Below, piece by piece: positions 58,590 to 64,000 of a DNA stretch of 64,000 nucleotides (position 1 is its first letter; each line of letters starts with the position of its first letter). The notes below the pieces were generated by a model that saw only the letters and a list, made by a program, of their open reading frames with translations, was not told the DNA's origin and ran no database searches. A program made the position numbers and the translations under genes. Source of the stretch: Meghimatium bilineatum (Eukaryota; Mollusca; Gastropoda; Stylommatophora; Philomycidae). The stretch spans positions 5,504,647-5,568,646 of the forward strand of contig CM067307.1 of the NCBI GenBank assembly GCA_034231615.1. The letters run 5' to 3'.

Positions 58590-59506
58590 TCATTCATTCA
58601 TTTTCATTTTGCGCTGAAGTTAGCGCATAGGGCAGAGGTCAGATCTCTCCAATTCTGTCTGTTCAAAGCTATTATGTGCAGTTCTTGAATAGTATGAATA
58701 TTGGTTGTTTTACTTTTTCTAAGTATTGTTCTTCTGAGTGTTTCTTTTGGTCTACCCCTTGCTCTTGTGCCTGTAGGTATCTATTAAAGAGATTGGTAGT
58801 GTATTTTGTTGGTGTCTGCGCGTAGGACATGCCCGATGTATGACCAACGGCGTTTTCTGATAACATCTGTGATGAAATTTTGATGTGTCTCTTCTCTGAT
58901 TTTATCATTCGATTTGAATTAATTCCAATGGGTGTTAGTTATCCTACGAAGACATTTGTTCTCGAAACTCAGTAATTTCTTTTCTGAAGATAACGAGCTT
59001 TTCCAGTTCTCACATCCATATGATAGCACCGGAATAACGCAGGAATTAAATAAGCGCATTTTCGTCCGTGTGCTGATTGACTTTGACTTCCAGATATTAG
59101 ACATTCTGTTAAATGCACTTGATGCTAGGGCAATGCGAGTTGTAATTTTTGGCATGACATCACCGCCGAGTGTTAATTTGCTTCCTAGATAGGAAAATTA
59201 GTGTACTTTTTCAAGTTGTTGTCCATTTAAAGTAATTTCGTTAGGTGAATTTGTGAAGTCCATAATTTTTGTTTTTGATGAATTGATTTGGAGACCTATT
59301 TGTCCTGCAATGAGTTTTAATCTATCAGTTTTTGTTTGTGCATCTTGATGGTTTTCACTCAATAGTGCAAGATCATCGGCAAAATCCAGGTCTTCTAATG
59401 TTGTTTTATTTATCCATTTGATTCCTAAATTTGTGTTGGATGTGCTTTTTCTCATAGCCCAGTCAATTGCGATATTGAATAATAAAGTGTTATGGTACAA
59501 GGTCAA
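58590..59506 (-). pseudogene. LINE reverse transcriptase, palm to C-terminus
   Basis: Longest RT stretch in the window: LEDLDFADDLALLSENHQDA (catalytic FADD intact), KLIAGQIGLQINSSKTKIMD, YLGSKLTLGGDVMPKITTRI, FNSCVIPVLSYGCENWKSSL, FENKCLRRITNTHWN, then RRWSYIGHVLRAD and RARGRPKETLRRT, ending at an ATGA-rich tail (58590). Only a few stops. A truncated sister is at 40262-40545. Confidence 0.9.
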
Positions 59507-59509
59507 TAA

Positions 59510-60220
59510 TAATTTCGCCGATAAAAATTAAGACGATTTCCATTTTAAGAAATTCCAATTATCTGTCAACTTACATTTTATAATCCTAACATCGTAGAAA
59601 ATGTAAGACCTCATACAAAAATTCATTATGATATAAACAGGAATCTCTTGGTTGTTTGATGGAATTTTGACAAGAATGTGAAAACGCATCATAGTTACCT
59701 ACTTACCTGTTTATTTTTTTATTTTTTCTATTTTGTTATTGACATATTATTATATATTAATATTGCATATTATCTGCAAGAATGGCAACACATAAATTGG
59801 ATAAAGTTCTCACGGAAATATTTCGAGTAACATGCGTACAGCAATGGTTGGGAAGCCAACCTCGAACACCATAACAATAGGAATGCAAGTTCAATCTGGC
59901 TTGGTTGTGGGGTGTATGCTGTGACGTCGTAAATCATATATAGGATGGTGATTGGTAGCCAGCAAGTGAGCTGGAAACAAAATAAAATAAGAATTGTGGC
60001 TGGGAAGTAATTATTATAGCAAACACAATTATGATAAATAAGAGAAACAAACGATATGTGGACATCACATTACAATCTGTACAAGAAGGTAACAGTATGT
60101 AAGAGAAATGGGAAACTAAGGCAAGTTAAGGAACAGGTAGGTTTCATGGTAGTAATCTGTCATCGGAGATAAAGCTAACTTTTCATGTACTAAACCATAG
60201 CAACTATTACGTGGGTAGAG
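59510..60220. other. Intergenic, no gene seen
   Basis: No coding or repeat signal recognised. Confidence 0.55.
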
Positions 60221-60224
60221 ATGG

Positions 60225-60440
60225 GCAGTTCTCTTCCTTGTTGTGTTTACCTTCCCCAATACATGCGTCAGGTACCCATTTACAGCTGAGTCGACTGGAG
60301 GAGCGGTCGTGTCATGCTAGAAATCACGACCCGAATTTGTATTTTGTCCAGACGTGGTTTCGAACCCGGCACGTTGTAATCCAGTGATAGTAAGGAAGTT
60401 CGCTATAAACTAGGCTACTACGATTCTCGAAGCTGGTTAA
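60225..60440 (-). repeat. tRNA-derived SINE
   Basis: Minus: A-box-like TAGCCTAGTTTATAG (60417-60403) and GGTTCGAA (60366-60359), then a body with GTCGTGATTTCTAGCATGAC and CAGTCGACTCAGCTGTAAAT. The body differs in part from that of 35556-35890. Confidence 0.7.
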
Positions 60441-60449
60441 AATAGTCAT

Positions 60450-60530
60450 GTTTCTCCACGAATCTCTGTCTCTTGTTTTGTCAATAAGCTCGGATGGTGA
60501 ACTTCTACCGTGCCATGTAAAAGTAACTTA
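60450..60530 (-). pseudogene. LINE C-terminal fragment (family of 51150)
   Basis: Plus TTTCTCCACGAATCTCTGTC, TTGTTTTGTCAATAAGCTCG, CTTCTACCGTGCCATG, inverted relative to the copy at 51370-51475. Confidence 0.7.
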
Positions 60531-61089
60531 TGTTAACAGTAAGTCTGAAGAAAGTAACCGACACAAACTAATAGCAAATTGTCGATAGATCAACTTTTAC
60601 AAGCTAACAAAATGTAGATCTTTTGTAAGAGCAACTGAAACACATGTTAAAAGTAACAATTCAATAGAGTAATTCGTCCCAGTTCACCGTAACAATGAGG
60701 AAACAGCAAATGGCATAAGTTAACGATGAATTATTAGATAAACCTGAGCTGGTACAAGCGAACAGTAACAATATGAAATGTGTAAAAAAAAAAAAATTAA
60801 TTAAAATTAAATCAATGAAGTAGCATGCGGAATGGCGCGGTCGAATATGTTTCTTCACAACTCCCGGCCTATTTTAAAAAAATGTATATACAGTAAACAC
60901 TTTTTTTTTAATACATTAACATTTTGTTGATACATAATTAGTTTAGTCATTGACTTCCAATGTCATTATAATAATCGATTTTGTAGCTAGCGATCTTCAT
61001 GTTCATTCTATTTTTTTTTATCTTTCAATAATTCTTAATTAACGCGCATGCTTCCTACTTGAATTTACTTGATCGTTCCAGATGTTTAT

Positions 61090-61370
61090 TGTTTATTCTC
61101 TTTCCCCGGGTGGATTTTTTATCCACTCTTGCCTTTAAGCGTAGGGGCGAATAGAGCTCGAGCTTTCGTTCTAAAGCCAGATGTGTGGCCTCGGCTGTGC
61201 TATGACCGTGTTTGTTCAGGATGTCCCTGACGTTTTCTATCCATCTTTTCCGTGGTCGTCCTCAGGCTGTGTACCCTGATCTCATTTGGTTATATGCCTG
61301 TACGGGCAACTTGTCGTGATGCATTCTCATAATGTGGTCGAACCACTTGACTTCCTGCCTTTCTATGTAT
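61090..61370 (-). pseudogene. LINE RT C-terminal relic
   Basis: Minus: IERQEVKWFDHIMRMHHDKL, PVQAYNQMRSGYTA, a stop, GRPRKRWIENVRDILNKHGH, STAEATHLALERKLELYSPL, ending KARVDKKS. Its upstream side is the 53-bp array. Confidence 0.87.
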
Positions 61371-61685
61371 TCTATGCAATGTATTATACATATTATTTCC
61401 CTGATATCTTCATTTCTATGTATTCTATGCAATGTATTATACCTATTATTTCCCTGATGTCTTCATTTCTATGTATTCTATGCAATGTATTATACCTATT
61501 ATTTCCCTGATATCTTCATTTCTATGTATTCTATGCAATGTATTATACCTATTATTTCCCTGATGTCTTCATTTCTATGTATTCTATGCAATGTATTATA
61601 CCTATTATTTCCCTGGTGTCTTCATTTCTATGTATTCTATGCAATGTATTATACCTATTATTTCCCTGATATCTTCATTTCGTAA
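61370..61685. repeat. 53-bp minisatellite born inside a LINE relic
   Basis: CTATGCAATG anchors at 61372, 61425, 61478, 61531, 61584 and 61637. On minus the unit reads NEDIREIICIIHCIEYIE, the RNEDIR...EYIERQ segment that directly precedes WF-H in the adjoining relic. Confidence 0.95.
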
Positions 61686-61726
61686 TTTATTGAGCTTGGT
61701 GACCTTTGCATCTCTCTCATCTTCCA

Positions 61727-61963
61727 GCTGTTCTTCTTCTTCTTCTTTCCTTTCTCTTTTACCCTTTACGGGTGTCGAGGGAGATATATTGTTCTTGTTC
61801 TCGATTTTCTGGCAGCTTCAGATAATGTTATTTGGTGTTCGTGTAATGTCTCTTTGATGTTGTCGATCCAGCGTACTCTAGGTCTACCCTTGGCTCTTCT
61901 TTCTGCTTCTCCTCTCTTCATATATGCTTTATAAATTAATTAATCACACGGCATTCTTTCACG
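61727..61963 (-). pseudogene. LINE 3' end, inverted partner of 61985-62280
   Basis: Minus: GAATGCCGTGTGATTAATTA, GCAGAAAGAAGAGCCAAGGG, GATCGACAACATCAAAGAGA, CTCGACACCCGTAAAGGGTA and a (GAA)n tail at 61733-61745. Confidence 0.85.
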
Positions 61964-61984
61964 GCATCTTTTTAATCTTATGTT

Positions 61985-62280
61985 TTATTGAGACAACTGG
62001 TTGCAGCAGAGATGAGATGTCTGAGAAAAGCCGCAGGAGTGACCAGAAGACACAGAATTAGAAACGATGTCATAAGAGAAAGTTTGGGTGTCATATCAAT
62101 TCTACAATACATACAAAACCAAAAGATACAATGGTTTGGTCATCTGGAAAAAATGCCGTGTGATTCATTAGTTTGTAAAGCATATATGAAGAGAGAAGAA
62201 GCAGAAAGAAGTGCCAAGGGTAGACCTAGAGTACTCTGGATCGACAACATCAAAGAAACGTTACAGCTGTTAATGTGTTT
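61985..62280 (+). pseudogene. LINE RT C-terminal relic
   Basis: LVAAEMRCLRKAAGVTRRHR, IRNDVIRESLGVISILQYIQ, NQKIQWFGHLEKMPCD, KREEAERSAKGRPRVLWIDN. Its last 130 bp are the inverted complement of 61800-61963. Confidence 0.87.
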
Positions 62281-62799
62281 TAAATCTGTCCCTGATATTT
62301 CCTTATCAAAAACTTTATACATTTTGAGAATAAATGTACACCCACTTGAAGGTACACACCTGATACTCTTCTTCAGACTTACCTGTAATGTAACAATGCA
62401 TACAAGGCTTAGCAAAATGGACAATTCCGGGTCACGTGCCTTAAGCTCCTCAAAATTAAACTTTCGAAGTGAAGACATGTTTAAACGTGAAATTTTCCAT
62501 GGCACCCTTATTTGAAAAAAAAATAATTAAATAAGCATGTGAAATAATTTGGTCCACGGATCTATAGATACTAGAATATATATATATATATATGTTCCAC
62601 GTATCAATAATAGGTGGTTGTGTACAAACATTGCTAGGATTGTGTTTCCATACAACGTATGCTTTATCTCGGCTCGTAGTGATGGCAATCTGAGAAATGA
62701 GATTAAGCTGGTTGCCATGGCAAGTTTAAATATGATTTGAAAAAGTAAGATCAGTATTTCAGTAAAGATCAATCTATTCAGATCGCTAGTGCTAATTAT
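62281..62799. other. Intergenic, no gene seen
   Basis: Short (TA)n at 62575-62593; nothing else supported. Confidence 0.55.
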
Positions 62800-63045
62800 A
62801 TGTGTATACGAATGTCAAAGTCGGACACTCAATGCTCGGACACACAAGAAGAAAGATTCAGGCTTTTGAAAAAAAAGTGCAACAGAAAAAAAGTGCAACA
62901 GAAGTTTGTTAAGAATTAGCTATATAGAACACAAGACAAATATATTTGTCTGCAGCAAATAAACAAACTTACAGGTTATCAAGAACCAGTTTTGGCAGTG
63001 ATGAAACTGTTTGGTTTAGACATGTAACGAGACACAATTTTCAAA
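62800..63045 (+). pseudogene. LINE RT fragment (family of 50046-50160)
   Basis: RKIQAFEKKVQQK, an internal duplication of AAAAAAAGTGCAACAGAA, then a decayed SLLRISYIEHKTNIFV and VWFRHVTRHN. Confidence 0.7.
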
Positions 63046-63239
63046 TAAACGAGAAACAAAAACAAAAACCAGACAAAAAACTAACATTGTTTTGCAATGA
63101 ACAGTCGAGAGTGGAAGGATGCGAGGGGGACAGTGAACATTTATTTGATTAAGGAATGGTCTGGACGTGATTTTTCAACTCTTCCGAATGTTTGAAGATA
63201 AAGCTGTTTGGAGAGTGGTTGTTGTATTGGTGTATCCAC

Positions 63240-63378
63240 ACTGATATGGCACCCCTACGTCCCTGATTGGCGTGGCACCCCTACGTCTCTGATTGGCGTG
63301 GCACCCCTACGTTCCTGATTGGCGTGGCACCCCTACGTCCCTGATTGGTGTGGCACCCCTACGTCCCTGATTGTTTAT
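63240..63378. repeat. 26-bp minisatellite, five copies
   Basis: CTGATTGGCGTGGCACCCCT plus ACGTCC; GC-richer than its surroundings. Confidence 0.95.
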
Positions 63379-63439
63379 GGATCTTATTATTACATATCGT
63401 ATTGATGAATCTAGCATTTTTGGCTATAAAGAAAATTTG

Positions 63440-63690
63440 TGTATGTTCCATGGCAGCGGCCTACCGTCGGGGACGAATATAACTCTTCATGTGCAAAGCC
63501 GCAGAAATTATTAGGTGGGGTGGCCCGTTCTTATTTACAGATTGGTGGAGTGGTAGCGTCAGGCGAGAAATCACACAACTCTGATTATTTTTCTGTGCTG
63601 GGACGTGATTTCGAACCTGTCGCTGTAACCCGGCGATAGCAATCAAGCAAGTTCACTATCAACTAAGCTACCGCGCTCCCCTAGTCCTAG
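63440..63690 (-). repeat. tRNA-derived SINE
   Basis: Minus: TAGCTTAGTTGATAG (63670-63656) and GGTTCGAAATC (63617-63607), spaced as in Pol III promoters, then a body ending near CGTCCCCGACGGTAGGCCGC and TGCCATGGAAC, shared with 35556-35890. Confidence 0.8.
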
Positions 63691-64000
63691 TGATAATCTA
63701 GACCAGGGGTTCTAGAACTGTGGGACAAACCTCCTAGGAAGGGGATCTTGAGATGATATAAAAGGGATGTGGTGGCGGTTTAGAAATTTAGTCCCTGAAC
63801 ACATTCAGTTTTTCTGGTGATCGGCCGGTACTGAAAGGGTTGAAGGCATATTTACTTTTAGGTTAAAAAAATATAAACATGTTTTTAAAACATATTTTCA
63901 CCAGTAAAGCTCACAAGCTTATAAAAACCTTCATTAACTGTAAAGGAAATACCCTGGCAATATTTGTTTATAATCGCCTGCTTTTTGTGACGTGGCCAGT

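Noticed and set aside
63607-63670. tRNA gene on minus
   Set aside because: A and B boxes are present, but no cloverleaf acceptor or anticodon arm pairs well, and a SINE body follows.

Overview
This is an AT-rich stretch of animal nuclear genome. It has GT-AG introns, long introns, and very many microsatellites, minisatellites, 5'-truncated non-LTR retrotransposons and SINEs. I see no bacterial operons, rRNA or CRISPR. The mix of RTE-like and RNase H-bearing LINE relics, tRNA-derived SINEs and large introns fits an invertebrate, plausibly a lophotrochozoan such as a mollusc; that placement is inference.

The one gene that can be rebuilt completely lies on the minus strand from 33147 (ATG) down to 4124 (TAA). 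It has ten coding exons with canonical splice sites and compatible phases that sum to 2517 nt (838 residues plus stop). The product is a tubulin tyrosine ligase-like polyglutamylase, best matched to TTLL11. It has the ATP-grasp catalytic core, an acidic hexapeptide-repeat linker and the TTLL11-type C-terminal region. The nine introns are filled with LINE relics, dispersed repeats, MITEs, a nested DNA transposon and tandem arrays. Some arrays touch splice sites. The clearest case is a 39-bp array just upstream of exon 9, each unit of which carries a CAG that could act as a 3' splice site.

From 33.2 to 64 kb no gene can be closed. Two short segments with good splice sites and matching phase (47251-47293 and 43317-43421, the latter with TGA overlapping AATAAA) may be the last exons of another minus-strand gene. 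A segment near 52.9-53.3 kb resembles a receptor N-terminus plus first membrane helix, but this is weak. The rest is repeat-derived: at least fifteen LINE C-terminal fragments of several families, SINEs with GAA tails, tRNA-headed SINEs, a six-copy family with a GGCC hairpin followed by GAAACGTCGA, small CCAAT palindromes and more than twenty tandem arrays. At least two arrays grew out of LINE reverse-transcriptase coding sequence.
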